Origin: Nitrospira sp.
GTDB taxonomy: Bacteria; Nitrospirota; Nitrospiria; Nitrospirales; Nitrospiraceae
NCBI GenBank assembly: GCA_020697375.1
Contig: JAJFBJ010000001.1
Span: forward strand, 62,001-126,000
DNA: 64,000 nucleotides
Direction: 5' to 3'
A model generated the notes under the pieces. That model saw only the letters and a list, made by a program, of their open reading frames with translations, was not told the origin of the DNA and did no database searches. A program made the position numbers and the translations under genes. Below are positions 27,061 to 36,614 of the stretch, one piece after another. Position 1 is the stretch's first letter. Each line of letters begins with the position of its first letter.

Positions 27061-27067
27061 GGGAGAG

Positions 27068-27994
27068 TCAAATCCGATGGTCATTCGCTTCAAGAAAGCG
27101 CTCGACATCGATGGCGGCCATGCAGCCGGAAGCGGCGGCCGTGATGGCCTGGCGATACTCTGTGTCATGGACATCGCCCGCGGCGAATACGCCGGGGATG
27201 CTCGTCGCCGTCCCCCGTGAGGTGAGCAGATATCCATGCTCATCCATATGGAGCTGCCCTTTGAACAGGCCTGTATTGGGTCGGTATCCGATAGCGACGA
27301 AAATCCCGCTGCAGAACAACTCCGATGAAGCACCAGTCACCACATTCCTGAGACGCACGCCGGTGACCAAGTCTTGCCCGAGGATCTCTTCGACAACGCT
27401 GTTCCACGCAAAGGAAATTTTTTCGTTCTTCATGGCCCGGTCCTGCATGATCTTGGAGGCTCGCAGCTTGTCCCGCCGGTGGACCAAGGTGACCATGCGA
27501 GCGAATCTGGTCAGGAAAATGGCTTCTTCCAGCGCGCTATCGCCGCCGCCCACGACCACCAGATCCTTGCCACGGAAAAAATACCCGTCGCAGGTCGCGC
27601 AAGTGGAGACACCGTAACCCGTGAGTCGCGATTCGTTCGGCAGGCCAAGATGAATTGACGAGGCGCCTGTGGCGATGATCAGGGTGGCAGCCTCAACGGT
27701 CTGTTCCTCGTCGATGGTCAAGCGAAAGGGACGGCTGCTGAGATCAACCGCCGTGACATCGCCGGCCAGAAATTCCGTGCCGAACCGTTCCCCCTGCGCC
27801 CGCATCTCCTTCATCAATTCGGGTCCCATGATGCCCTTGGAAAAGCCCGGATAGTTTTCAACCTCCGTGGTTGTGGTCAACTGTCCGCCCGATTGCCAGC
27901 CTTCGATGAGCAATGGAGACAAGCTCCCCCGTGCGGCATAAATCGCCGCAGTGAGCCCGGCAGGACCGGATCCGATGATGACAACCTGTCGCAT
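27068..27994 (-). CDS. trxB: Thioredoxin reductase
   Basis: 308-aa flavoprotein with an FAD-binding GSGPAGLTAAIYAAR, the redox pair CATC (Cys132, Cys135), the NADPH-binding GGGDSALEEA and a C-terminal FAAGDVHDTEYRQA. It reduces thioredoxin with NADPH. The start at 27994 lies 6 nt after a TGT-TAGCAT box and has no ribosome-binding site, suggesting a leaderless transcript. No thioredoxin gene is adjacent. Confidence 0.95.
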   Translation of the reverse strand: MRQVVIIGSGPAGLTAAIYAARGSLSPLLIEGWQSGGQLTTTTEVENYPGFSKGIMGPELMKEMRAQGERFGTEFLAGDVTAVDLSSRPFRLTIDEEQTVEAATLIIATGASSIHLGLPNESRLTGYGVSTCATCDGYFFRGKDLVVVGGGDSALEEAIFLTRFARMVTLVHRRDKLRASKIMQDRAMKNEKISFAWNSVVEEILGQDLVTGVRLRNVVTGASSELFCSGIFVAIGYRPNTGLFKGQLHMDEHGYLLTSRGTATSIPGVFAAGDVHDTEYRQAITAAASGCMAAIDVERFLEANDHRI

Positions 27995-28000
27995 GAGCGG

Positions 28001-28009
28001 ATGCTAACA
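28001..28009 (-). promoter_or_regulatory. Candidate extended -10 of trxB
   Basis: On the minus strand TGT (28007-28009) then TAGCAT (28001-28006), 6 nt before the trxB ATG. The -35 is poor. Confidence 0.35.
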
Positions 28010-28157
28010 CACCGAAGCGACGAGGGAAAAGCGGCGGGTTACAAGGCTGCGGAAGAACTGGTGAGCCTGCCGGGACAGGCTCTCTCTCCTCATGGGTGGT
28101 AACGTTGAAGGTCTGAATGATGCGAGAACGACGCTGGCGGAGTTTTTGAGCCTCCTG

Positions 28158-28760
28158 CTATGCGAGTTCGCGCAGCTCGCGATAGAGCCGTCTGACCTGG
28201 GTGAGCAATCGCGAACGTGGAATCGTGCCGTCCAGGAGATAGTCCGCGGCCGCAGCCTTCCGACCAATCGGCATTTGGCTCCGGCTGCGGCGGAGGGCTT
28301 CGGCGCGGGTGAAACCGTTGCGTGTCTTGAGCCGGGCGACCTGCGTCTCGCGATCCGCCGTGACGACGACGATGCGGTCCACCCGTCGATCGACTCCGGC
28401 TTCAAAGAGCAAGGGAACTTCATAGAGGATGACGGCCCGAGGGTGCCGGCGTTGGATGGCCTTGGCGAGCTGTTCCTGCATCTCGGCCACATGAGGATGG
28501 ATAATGCGCTCCAACCGGCGCAGTTTGGCTCTGTTGCGGAACACGATCCGGCCGAGAGCTGCCCGGTTGAGGGTGCGGTCCGCATTGAGGATCTGTTTGC
28601 CGAACGCCTTGACGATCGCCCGCCAGGCCGGCCTATCCGGTTCGACCGCCCGATGCGCCAGCACATCCGCATCGATGATATGGGCACCGCACCGCTCGAA
28701 CATTTTGGCGACGGTGCTTTTGCCGGTTGCCACGCCGCCGGTAAGGCCCACGAGAATCAT
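28158..28760 (-). CDS. coaE: Dephospho-CoA kinase
   Basis: 200-aa P-loop kinase, the last step of coenzyme A synthesis. Walker A GGVATGKST, DADVLAHRAV and VPLLFEAG are diagnostic. The ATG at 28760 gives the standard start MILVGLTGG. It sits 8 nt after the predicted -10 and lacks a ribosome-binding site. It is followed by a 163-nt gap before trxB in which I see no gene. Confidence 0.94.
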   Translation of the reverse strand: MILVGLTGGVATGKSTVAKMFERCGAHIIDADVLAHRAVEPDRPAWRAIVKAFGKQILNADRTLNRAALGRIVFRNRAKLRRLERIIHPHVAEMQEQLAKAIQRRHPRAVILYEVPLLFEAGVDRRVDRIVVVTADRETQVARLKTRNGFTRAEALRRSRSQMPIGRKAAAADYLLDGTIPRSRLLTQVRRLYRELRELA

Positions 28761-28768
28761 AACGCGGG

Positions 28769-28797
28769 ACCATAACATGGGGGGGCGGACCTCGCAA
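28769..28797 (-). promoter_or_regulatory. Promoter of coaE (extended -10, leaderless)
   Basis: On the minus strand: TTGCGA (28792-28797), 17-nt spacer ending in TGT, TATGGT (28769-28774). The ATG is 8 nt downstream of the -10. Confidence 0.5.
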
Positions 28798-28807
28798 CGA
28801 TCGCTGA

Positions 28808-28837
28808 TTGACTTCTCGCCATGCCCGGCGGTATGAC
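28808..28837 (+). promoter_or_regulatory. Promoter of the beta-helix protein gene
   Basis: TTGACT (28808-28813), 18-nt spacer, TATGAC (28832-28837). The ATG at 28844 lies 6 nt beyond, so the transcript should be leaderless. The region 28761-28843 is shared with the divergent coaE promoter. Confidence 0.45.
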
Positions 28838-28843
28838 CTGCCT

Positions 28844-29863
28844 ATGTCGATGCTCAAATTCCTTGTCCTGTGCCTGGTACTCAGCAGCGCGAGCCATGCT
28901 TCCTTGTGGGCGGAGGAGTCTGTCGGGATCGAACCGCAGCAGATCGTGGTCGCATTGGACGGCTCGGGTCAGCACCGGTCCATTCAGAATGCGGTGGATG
29001 CGGCCAAGAAGGGCGATACGGTTTTTATCAAGCCCGGCGCCTATGCCGAGGATGTGACGATCCATAGCAAGGAGAAGATTCGCCTGATCGGCGCGGGGAT
29101 GGATGAAGTGACGATCCTGGGGCGTGAGCAGGCGGGGGTCTTCCATGTCGGCAAGTGGCCCTACGGGGCGACCGATATCGAGATTGCGGGCATCACGATC
29201 AACGAACATGGCGGTCATGCCATGGGCATCTTCAACGGGCACGGCATATTTCTGCATCATGTGCGTGTGAAAGGAATGCTGTTTACCCAGCAGGTGGAAG
29301 ATGTTCGCATCGAGAACTGCATCATCGGGGGGAGTGAAACCACCGGGGTGCAATTTGCGAATTCCCAGGCGGTCCTCCGGGGAAATTTCATCCACGATAA
29401 CGATCATGGGGTCAGCGTCGCGGGGAAGTCCGATGTGCGGCTTGAACGGAATATCGTTACTCGAAGCCTGTTTGAGGCGGTTATCGTCAATGATCAGTCC
29501 CGGGCGGCGCTCGTCGGTAACACGCTCGTGAAGAATGGCGGCGGCGCCGCCTTTCTAGGGACTTCGCAGAACGAAGTCTCAGGCAACATTGTGAGCCTGA
29601 ATACCTATGGTTTTGTCGTGGGACCCTCCAGCCGGGTCGCGTTGTCTTACAATGCCATGCACAACACGGAATCCAACTACCTCCGGCCAGGAACACCCAA
29701 CCAACCGGCGCCTGACCTGAAGCCCGATTCGGATTTGACGGTGGATCCACGGTTCGTTGACACGGCCCGAGACGATTTCCGGCTCTCTGCCGATACGGCT
29801 CTGATTAAAATCGGTGGATTTCCGTACCTCGGTGCGTTGCCTCCCCTTGCCCGATCACAGTAG
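28844..29863 (+). CDS. Exported right-handed parallel beta-helix protein
   Basis: 339-aa protein with a signal peptide (LKFLVLCLVLSSASHASLWA) followed by pectate-lyase-like beta-helix repeats. The start reads IQNAVDAAKKGDTVFIKPGAY, and repeated N/G-rich turns follow (LRGNFIHDNDHGVS, RLERNIVTRS, LVGNTLVKNGGG, VSGNIVSLNTYGF). This is the NosD/PbH1 type of periplasmic or surface repeat protein. No catalytic site is evident, so substrate and role are unknown. It stands alone, divergent from coaE. Confidence 0.8.
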   Translation: MSMLKFLVLCLVLSSASHASLWAEESVGIEPQQIVVALDGSGQHRSIQNAVDAAKKGDTVFIKPGAYAEDVTIHSKEKIRLIGAGMDEVTILGREQAGVFHVGKWPYGATDIEIAGITINEHGGHAMGIFNGHGIFLHHVRVKGMLFTQQVEDVRIENCIIGGSETTGVQFANSQAVLRGNFIHDNDHGVSVAGKSDVRLERNIVTRSLFEAVIVNDQSRAALVGNTLVKNGGGAAFLGTSQNEVSGNIVSLNTYGFVVGPSSRVALSYNAMHNTESNYLRPGTPNQPAPDLKPDSDLTVDPRFVDTARDDFRLSADTALIKIGGFPYLGALPPLARSQ

Positions 29864-29926
29864 TTCCAGAAGAAAGCGATATCAAATTCAGCGGTTAGAC
29901 TCTTCGTCCGGCCGAAGCGCTTCGTA

Positions 29927-29935
29927 TGCTATGCT
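29927..29935 (+). promoter_or_regulatory. Candidate extended -10 for the 61-aa gene
   Basis: TGC (29927-29929) followed by TATGCT (29930-29935), 84 nt before the GTG at 30020. The -35 is weak. Confidence 0.3.
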
Positions 29936-30019
29936 TTCATGGTACGTAGTGCTTCGATATCCATCCGGTGTGGCTCAAGAATTGCTGCATTGGGACCGAC
30001 AAAGGACTGGAGGTAACAG

Positions 30020-30205
30020 GTGGCCAGCTATCGACCGGATCTGGAAAAGCGTAGTGCCGACGGTATTCCCAACCTGGCGGAGGTGGAATCCGGCAAGCTC
30101 GTGGGCGCGATCCTACCGATGTCCGAACAGGCGCAACTGCAGTTGCGGGACAGCATCGAGGTCATTGATTACCTCATGAATCAAGAAAGCGTCGTCTGGA
30201 GTTAG
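30020..30205 (+). CDS. Small conserved-looking protein, unknown function
   Basis: 61-aa acidic soluble protein beginning at GTG 30020, with a strong GGAGGT ribosome-binding site 6 nt upstream. The sequence has a long amphipathic C-terminal helix (LQLRDSIEVIDYLMN). No motif is recognised. It is followed by a 268-nt gap containing the palindrome AGGGTCGACCCT (30338-30349) before the glucosidase gene. Confidence 0.6.
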   Translation: MASYRPDLEKRSADGIPNLAEVESGKLVGAILPMSEQAQLQLRDSIEVIDYLMNQESVVWS

Positions 30206-30473
30206 CATGTTCACGCCCTGAGTTGTTCTTGCTTCCTCCCCGATTCCATTTGCCGTTCGGCATCCGGTTTCTTCTCCGTTCACAATCATGGTTCTTTCCC
30301 TCTCGTAAGGATTCGTCTGTTGCTTCGGCCCTGTCGTAGGGTCGACCCTCGTCTTACGTTAGAGCGGGCAACTGAAATCCATCAAATCTCTGTTGAATCT
30401 TTCCAGGGCCGCGTGCATGCTGGCGGCTGTTTGAGCTACGTGTTTTCTTACGGGACAGGAAAGGCTTTGAGTC

Positions 30474-33149
30474 ATGTCGATATCTTCTGAACAGGAGCCG
30501 CTGCGTTCCCAATCGGCGGAGCAGCGACGGCTCGATGAGGATGATATGCGCCGGCAACATTGGAAACGCTGGGGTCCCTATGTCAGTGAACGGGCCTGGG
30601 GGACAGTCCGGGAGGATTACAGCCCTTACGGCACGGCTTGGGAAGCGGTTCCACACGACCATGCCCGATCGAAAGCCTATCGTTGGAATGAAGACGGTTT
30701 GGCGGGAGTATGCGATCGGCATCAGTACATCTGCCTGGCCCTGGCCCTCTGGAACGGACGAGATCCCATTCTGAAGGAGCGAATGTTCGGCTTGACGGGG
30801 AATGAGGGCAATCACGGAGAAGACGTAAAAGAGTATTATTTCTATCTCGACTCCACGCCGACACATTCCTACATGAAGTTTCTCTACAAGTATCCCCAAG
30901 CAGCGTTTCCCTATGCTCGATTGGTCGAAGAAAACCGCCGGCGCGGGCGCCACGAACCGGAGTTCGAATTGCTTGATACGGGAGTCTTCGACGACGATCG
31001 GTACTTCGACGTGTTTGTGGAATATGCCAAAGCGTCGCCGGAGGACGTACTGCTGCGCATTCAGGTCATCAACCGCGGTCCGGACCCCGCTGAGCTGGCG
31101 GTGCTGCCGACCCTGTGGTTTCGCAATACCTGGTCGTGGGGACTTGATGTGCGCCGTCCGCGCATGCGGAAAGGTGAGCCGGTGGAGGCAGCCAGCGTCA
31201 TCGAGATCAATCACGAATATTACGGCCGGAGAAGGCTCATCTGCGAGGGCGGACCGGACCTGCTCTTCACTGAGAACGAAACCAATACGCGCCGGCTCTA
31301 CGGGGATGTCGATGGGCCGCGGTATGCGAAGGACGGCATCAACGATTACATCATTCAGGGCGAGAAGGCAGCCGTGAATCCGGAACAGATCGGATCCAAA
31401 GCGGCGGCGCATTATGTACTGTCGGCGGATCCGGGGCAGCCTGTGACAATCCGATTGCGGTTCACAAACGGGCCCGCCGGAGGGGCTTTCGCCCCGGAGG
31501 CGTTCGATGCCTTGTTCGCGGAACGGATCAAGGAAGCCGATGAATTTTATGCAGAACAGGCGCCGGCCGATCTCTCCGAGGATGCGCGGATGGTGCAGCG
31601 GCAGGCCTTCGCCGGACTGCTATGGAACAAACAGTTTTATCATTATGAAGTCGATCGTTGGCTCAAGGGCGATCCGGCCGGGCCTGAGCCTCCGCGTGAA
31701 CGGCTTCGCGGCAGGAACTTCGACTGGACGCATCTCTACAACGCCGACGTCATTTCCATGCCGGACAAATGGGAATATCCCTGGTACGCGGCCTGGGATC
31801 TGGCTTTTCACTGCCTCCCGCTCGTCCTCATCGATTCGAAATTGGCCAAGGACCAGCTCATCCTGATGTTGCGCGAATGGTATATGCATCCCAATGGACA
31901 GATACCCGCGTACGAATGGGCTTTGGGAGACGTCAATCCCCCGGTGCATGCCTGGGCGGCCTGGCGGGTATACAAAATCGAAAAGAAACGCAAAGGCGTG
32001 GGTGATCGGGTGTTTCTGGAGCGGGTTTTTCATAAGCTCCTCTTGAATTTCACCTGGTGGGTGAATCGGAAAGACGCCGAAGGCAAGAATATTTTTCAGG
32101 GGGGGTTCTTAGGGTTGGATAACATCGGCGTGTTCGACCGTAGTGCGCCGCTCCCCACAGGCGGCCACATCGAGCAATCCGATGCGACCAGCTGGATGGG
32201 AATGTATTGTTTGAACATGCTGTCGATCGCGCTCGAACTGGCCGGCGAAGATCAGGCCTATGAAGATGTCGCGAGCAAGTTCTTCGAGCATTTCGTCTAT
32301 ATCTGTCGGGCGATGAACAACATCGGCAGCGAAAAGATCGAGTTGTGGAACCGGGACGACGGGTTTTTCTACGATGTCCTGCACCTGCCCGATGGGGAGA
32401 CCTTTCCCATGAAGGTGCGTTCGATGGTCGGGCTCATTCCTCTCTTTGCCGTGGAGACCTTGAATTCCGAAGTGATCGACCAACTGCCGCGGTTCAAGCA
32501 CCGGATGCAATGGTTCATCGAACACCGGCCCGACTTCAGCTTTCACATCGAAACGCGATCGCAGGATGGAGAAGTGCGTCGGTTCCTGTCTCTGGTCAGC
32601 CGCCGACGGCTGGCCAAGGTGTTGCGGTATATGCTGGATGAGAATGAGTTCCTGTCGCCCTACGGCGTCAGGGCGCTGTCCCGCTATCACAAAGACCACC
32701 CCTACGTATTTTCAACTGTTGGAATGGATTATCGGGTCGAATACCAACCGGCGGAGTCCATGACCGGTCTCTTCGGAGGCAATTCCAATTGGCGCGGACC
32801 CGTATGGTTTCCGGTGAATTATCTGCTGATCGAATCTCTCCAAAAGTTTCATTATTTTCTGGGCGACGGCTTTACCGTAGACTATCCGACGGGATCCGGC
32901 AAGAAATTGAACCTGTCCGAGATTGCGGCTGAGTTATCACGCCGGCTCACAAGAACGTTTTTGCGAGGGCCGGACGGCCGGCGTCCCGTCTATGGGGGGA
33001 CGGAAAAGTTTCAGCAGGACCAACATTGGCGGGATCTGCTGCTGTTCCATGAATACTTTCATGGAGACAACGGCGCCGGTATCGGCGCGGGACACCAGAC
33101 CGGATGGACAGGACTGGTGGCGAAGTTGATTCAGCAGTCGGGGGAGTAG
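30474..33149 (+). CDS. Glucosidase, glycoside hydrolase family 63 (MGH1-like)
   Basis: 891-aa soluble protein of the GH63/MGH1-like type with an (alpha/alpha)6 barrel. Recognisable stretches are [16 protein letters not shown] at the N-terminus, [49 protein letters not shown] and [15 protein letters not shown]. Members remove glucose from alpha-glucosides; the natural substrate here is not known, but the adjacent debranching enzyme suggests glycogen-like glucan. No signal peptide, so cytoplasmic. An AGGAAAGG element precedes the ATG. The stop is 1 nt before the next start. Confidence 0.88.
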   Translation: MSISSEQEPLRSQSAEQRRLDEDDMRRQHWKRWGPYVSERAWGTVREDYSPYGTAWEAVPHDHARSKAYRWNEDGLAGVCDRHQYICLALALWNGRDPILKERMFGLTGNEGNHGEDVKEYYFYLDSTPTHSYMKFLYKYPQAAFPYARLVEENRRRGRHEPEFELLDTGVFDDDRYFDVFVEYAKASPEDVLLRIQVINRGPDPAELAVLPTLWFRNTWSWGLDVRRPRMRKGEPVEAASVIEINHEYYGRRRLICEGGPDLLFTENETNTRRLYGDVDGPRYAKDGINDYIIQGEKAAVNPEQIGSKAAAHYVLSADPGQPVTIRLRFTNGPAGGAFAPEAFDALFAERIKEADEFYAEQAPADLSEDARMVQRQAFAGLLWNKQFYHYEVDRWLKGDPAGPEPPRERLRGRNFDWTHLYNADVISMPDKWEYPWYAAWDLAFHCLPLVLIDSKLAKDQLILMLREWYMHPNGQIPAYEWALGDVNPPVHAWAAWRVYKIEKKRKGVGDRVFLERVFHKLLLNFTWWVNRKDAEGKNIFQGGFLGLDNIGVFDRSAPLPTGGHIEQSDATSWMGMYCLNMLSIALELAGEDQAYEDVASKFFEHFVYICRAMNNIGSEKIELWNRDDGFFYDVLHLPDGETFPMKVRSMVGLIPLFAVETLNSEVIDQLPRFKHRMQWFIEHRPDFSFHIETRSQDGEVRRFLSLVSRRRLAKVLRYMLDENEFLSPYGVRALSRYHKDHPYVFSTVGMDYRVEYQPAESMTGLFGGNSNWRGPVWFPVNYLLIESLQKFHYFLGDGFTVDYPTGSGKKLNLSEIAAELSRRLTRTFLRGPDGRRPVYGGTEKFQQDQHWRDLLLFHEYFHGDNGAGIGAGHQTGWTGLVAKLIQQSGE

Positions 33150-33150
33150 C

Positions 33151-35136
33151 TTGTCGAAGATCGACCGGATTCGTTGCCAAAATTTTGAACGAGCGCTCAG
33201 CCTTGAGTGGTTGGAAACGAACGGGCGAGGAGGGTATGCCTCGGGGACGGTCGCAGGGGCGAATACCAGGCGCTATCACGCTTTGCTTCTGGTTGCCGGA
33301 CACCTCGCGGCCGATCGTCTGGTGCTGGTGAATCATCTTGAAGAGTGGGTGGAGGCCGGCAGCCGATCGTTCCCACTTTCGACCAATCTCTATAGCGACG
33401 CAGTCCATCCTGAAGGCTACCGGCAATGCGAGGAATTTTCCGCGGTCCCGTGGCCGACATGGCGTTACGCATCTCAAGCTATACGGCTGGAGCGAGAAAT
33501 TCTATGCCCGCATGGACGCGACATGGTCATCGTGCGATGGCGGCTCGCGGAGGCGGGGTCGGCGGTCGGCCTGCGTGTAAGGCCCATGCTGTCGGGCCGC
33601 GACTACCATGCGACGCATCATGAGAATGCCCGAGTCCGCACGCATGCAGAAATCCATTCCGGACATGTCATGTGGCGCCCGTATGACGGCTTGCCCGAAG
33701 TGCATGCCTGGCACAATGGACGGTATGGTCATGCCCCGGATTGGTATCGCGATGTGCAATATCCGGTTGAGCGCGAGCGCGGACTCGATGCTGTGGAAGA
33801 CTGGTGGTCTCCGGGTGAATGGTCGTTCACCTTGACTCCCGGCCATGCGGCGGAACTGCTGTTCACCACGGAGCCACTTTCTTCCGTCGATGTCGCACAA
33901 CTCTTGGCTCAGGAGCGCCGCCGCCGTGACGCGATGCTGGAATCCGTGCCGACGGACGACCGGTTGACGCGGAGGCTCTGGATCGCAACCGGTGCGTACC
34001 TTGCGCAACGGGGAGACCGGCAGACGGTGATCGCGGGCTACCCCTGGTTTACCAATTGGGGTCGGGACACGTGCATCGCATTGCCGGGACTCTGTCTGAT
34101 CACCGGCCGTTTCGAGGTGGCACGGCGGGTGATCGAGGCCTATGCCTCGCAGTTGTCGGAGGGCATGGTGCCGAATCGATTCACCGGTCCGGACGAACAG
34201 CCTGAATATAATACGATCGATGCGTCGCTGTGGTTCATTCATGCGGTGGATCGCTACCTCCACTATAGCCATGATCTTGCCGGGGTGCGCCAAGTCGGCT
34301 GGCCCGCGATCAAACAGATTCTAGACGGCTATCGCCGGGGAACGCGATTCGGCATTCGCATGGATGACGACGGAATGATTACCGGTGGAGAACATGATGC
34401 GCAACTGACCTGGATGGATGTCAGGATCGGCGAGTGGGTGGTGACGCCACGTCACGGCAAGGCGGTAGAAATTCAGGCTTTATGGGTCCGGGCGCTGGCC
34501 GTTGGGGCGGAACTGGCGACGCGGTTCGGCGAACACGACTACGCGTCGCAATGCCGCCGGGATCGTGTGCGCGCGGTGGAGTCGTTCCGTGCGCGGTTTT
34601 GGTATCCGACCGGACGCTATCTGTTCGATGTCGTGGACGGGCCGACCGGAGACGATGCGTCGCTTCGTCCGAACCAGATTTATGCGCTGTCCTTGAACGA
34701 GCAGCTTGTCACCGAATCCCAGGCGAAACAGATACTACAGGTGGTCAAGGAACGCTTGTTGACCCCGGTTGGGTTGCGCACCCTCGCGCCGGAGGATATC
34801 CGCTTCTATGCGTCCTATGCCGGTGGAGTGCCCCAACGAGACGGCGCCTATCACCAAGGCACCGTGTGGCCGTTTCTTCTCGGCCCCTTCGTGACCGCCT
34901 GGATGAGGACGTATGGAGACAGTCCGGCGGCGCGGCGCGAGGCAAGGGAGTTTCTCGCCGGACTCCACGACCATCTCGATGAAGCCTGCCTGGGCCAGGT
35001 GTCGGAAATTTTCGACGGCCAGCGGCCGCATCAAGCTCGCGGTTGTTTCGCGCAGGCCTGGTCAGTGGCGGAGCCGTTGCGCGCGCTGATCGAAGATCTG
35101 GGGACTGTTCGTGAGCGGCCGTCGGTCGTTGGCTGA
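33151..35136 (+). CDS. Glycogen debranching enzyme, GH133 type
   Basis: 661-aa bacterial-type amylo-alpha-1,6-glucosidase. An N-terminal beta-rich domain (WLETNGRGGYASGTVAGANTR) precedes an (alpha/alpha)6 barrel with the family motifs YPWFTNWGRD, EYNTIDASLWF, QLTWMD, KAVEIQALW, AYHQGTVWPFLLG, SEIFDG and CFAQAWSVAE. The start is a TTG at 33151 with GGGGGAG 5 nt upstream and only 1 nt after the glucosidase stop, so the two are one translational unit. It likely hydrolyses alpha-1,6 branch points of storage glucan. Confidence 0.92.
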   Translation: MSKIDRIRCQNFERALSLEWLETNGRGGYASGTVAGANTRRYHALLLVAGHLAADRLVLVNHLEEWVEAGSRSFPLSTNLYSDAVHPEGYRQCEEFSAVPWPTWRYASQAIRLEREILCPHGRDMVIVRWRLAEAGSAVGLRVRPMLSGRDYHATHHENARVRTHAEIHSGHVMWRPYDGLPEVHAWHNGRYGHAPDWYRDVQYPVERERGLDAVEDWWSPGEWSFTLTPGHAAELLFTTEPLSSVDVAQLLAQERRRRDAMLESVPTDDRLTRRLWIATGAYLAQRGDRQTVIAGYPWFTNWGRDTCIALPGLCLITGRFEVARRVIEAYASQLSEGMVPNRFTGPDEQPEYNTIDASLWFIHAVDRYLHYSHDLAGVRQVGWPAIKQILDGYRRGTRFGIRMDDDGMITGGEHDAQLTWMDVRIGEWVVTPRHGKAVEIQALWVRALAVGAELATRFGEHDYASQCRRDRVRAVESFRARFWYPTGRYLFDVVDGPTGDDASLRPNQIYALSLNEQLVTESQAKQILQVVKERLLTPVGLRTLAPEDIRFYASYAGGVPQRDGAYHQGTVWPFLLGPFVTAWMRTYGDSPAARREAREFLAGLHDHLDEACLGQVSEIFDGQRPHQARGCFAQAWSVAEPLRALIEDLGTVRERPSVVG

Positions 35137-35288
35137 ACGTCCAACATCTCTCAACGATACGTATAATTGCCTCTTCTAAGAGGGGCCATGGACTGCGGCC
35201 CATGACTTCCATTTCTTCTTCCTGCTGTTCAGAAATCTTGACATAAAGAGAAATGATCCGGTAAGGATAAGCTGGAAGGAAGAAGACT

Positions 35289-35780
35289 ATGCCGTTGAAA
35301 TCCGTATTTTTTATTCTCAGCATCGTCCTAGCCGGCTGCCAGTCGTTTCAGCAGGCCGGACAGGAGCCCGCTCTTCGTTCGACTTCCGTCATGTCGATGT
35401 GGGACTTGTACCGGCATTGTCAGTCCAGCGGCGATGTCGAGACGGTGCTGTCTGCTGCGAAACAGCTTCAGCAGTCTGCCGATACCCATGTCGGGCAGCC
35501 TGCCGACCTTCCTATGAATCTCGATCGGTTTGTCACGAAGCAACCGGTTCGCACGACCGTGGATCCCAAGGCTCTGGCGGCTTCCTGCACTCTGCAAGCG
35601 GCTCGGACGAGTCTCAACGCCGGGCGGGAGGAAGAAGCCGAACAACTCCTGCATGCCGTGGTGGTGAGTTATCCGGAAGACGACTACACGTTCTATGTCG
35701 CCAGGGCGAAGGTCTGGATTGAAGAATTGCATCCACTCGGGACCTTCAGATCTCGGGTACACCCCATCTCGAATTTTTGA
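35289..35780 (+). CDS. Small lipoprotein, unknown function
   Basis: 163-aa protein with a lipobox (SIVLAGC, Cys17) after a short signal helix. The mature part has a helix-rich C-terminal segment resembling a single TPR unit (ARTSLNAGREEEAEQLLHAV). A GGAAGGAAG ribosome-binding site precedes the ATG. A perfect TTGACA lies upstream at about 35238, but the -10 is unclear. Function unknown. Confidence 0.72.
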   Translation: MPLKSVFFILSIVLAGCQSFQQAGQEPALRSTSVMSMWDLYRHCQSSGDVETVLSAAKQLQQSADTHVGQPADLPMNLDRFVTKQPVRTTVDPKALAASCTLQAARTSLNAGREEEAEQLLHAVVVSYPEDDYTFYVARAKVWIEELHPLGTFRSRVHPISNF

Positions 35781-35963
35781 CCGGTTCACGAAATCCTCGC
35801 GCTCAGCTCTCGTAATCCCTATTGCACCGATCCTTCGTTCATGATCCGGCGCAGTCGTACGGCATTATGAGCGCCGGTTGTTTCTCTGGCCCATGCGATG
35901 CTCAGTCGGGCAGAGAGTGGCCGACAGACGGCCTGGCCAGGTGCCAAGCGACGTGCCCCGCTC

Positions 35964-35992
35964 TTGACAGACCGGCTCCATGCCCGTAGGCT
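35964..35992 (+). promoter_or_regulatory. Promoter of the GlcG/HbpS-like gene
   Basis: TTGACA (35964-35969), 17-nt spacer, TAGGCT (35987-35992), about 70 nt before the ATG at 36063. The rest of the 282-nt upstream gap (35781-36062) shows no gene. Confidence 0.5.
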
Positions 35993-36062
35993 CGCGCGTC
36001 GTCTATGTGGCCGAACGCAAGCAGGATAGGCTCTGTCGATATCGGGATAAGGGAGGCATGTA

Positions 36063-36614
36063 ATGGAGAGGGCAATGCAATCGTCTCTGCGAGGGGTGGG
36101 ATGTATCGGAGTCGTGGCGGGCCTGCTGCTGGTAGCCGGCGGATGGCCTGCTGTCTCGCAATCGGCTGAGGATTTACCGAAAGAATCCGTCTTGCCGGCT
36201 GCCCTGGCGGCCAAAGCCGTGCAAGGGGCCCTCGACTTTTGCAAGAAGGACGGCTATCGGGTCAGCGCGTCGGTGGTGGATCGCGCGGGTGTGTTGCGCG
36301 CCATGGCGCGTGCCGATGGAGCCGGTCCGCATACGGTCGAAAGCAGTAGAAAAAAAGCCTATACCGCAGCCAGCTTGCGGCGCGCGACCACCGAATTGGC
36401 AGAATTGATTGCCAAGCAGCCGGCGCTGCAGGCGCTCCGCGACATGAATGAAAGCATCCTGATGGTGGGTGGTGGCCTGCCCATCGAAATCGCCGGTGAG
36501 GTGGTGGGGGCGATCGGGGTCGGTGGAGCGCCGGGAGCCCACTTGGACGATGCCTGCTCCGAGGCCGGCCTTGATGCGATCGGAGCCGCCTCTAAAATGC
36601 CTACTGTCAAATGA
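36063..36614 (+). CDS. Exported GlcG/HbpS-family protein
   Basis: 183-aa protein with a signal peptide (GVVAGLLLVAGGWPA) and a GlcG/HbpS domain: AAKAVQGALDFCKKDGYRVSA, VVDRAGVLRAMARADGA, KKAYTAASLR and GGLPIEIAGEVVGAIGVGG. Members in this family bind haem or act beside glycolate utilisation genes; neither role is shown here. GGGAGG precedes the ATG. The stop overlaps the ATG of the next gene (ATGA), forming a two-gene operon. Confidence 0.86.
   Translation: MERAMQSSLRGVGCIGVVAGLLLVAGGWPAVSQSAEDLPKESVLPAALAAKAVQGALDFCKKDGYRVSASVVDRAGVLRAMARADGAGPHTVESSRKKAYTAASLRRATTELAELIAKQPALQALRDMNESILMVGGGLPIEIAGEVVGAIGVGGAPGAHLDDACSEAGLDAIGAASKMPTVK

Noticed and set aside
26835..27067. Thiamine-type riboswitch upstream of thiI
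   Set aside because: I looked for the conserved core and did not find it; thiI here is a tRNA-thiolation gene.
30354..31412. 352-aa minus-strand open frame
   Set aside because: Antisense of the GH63-type glucosidase gene, a by-product of high GC third positions.
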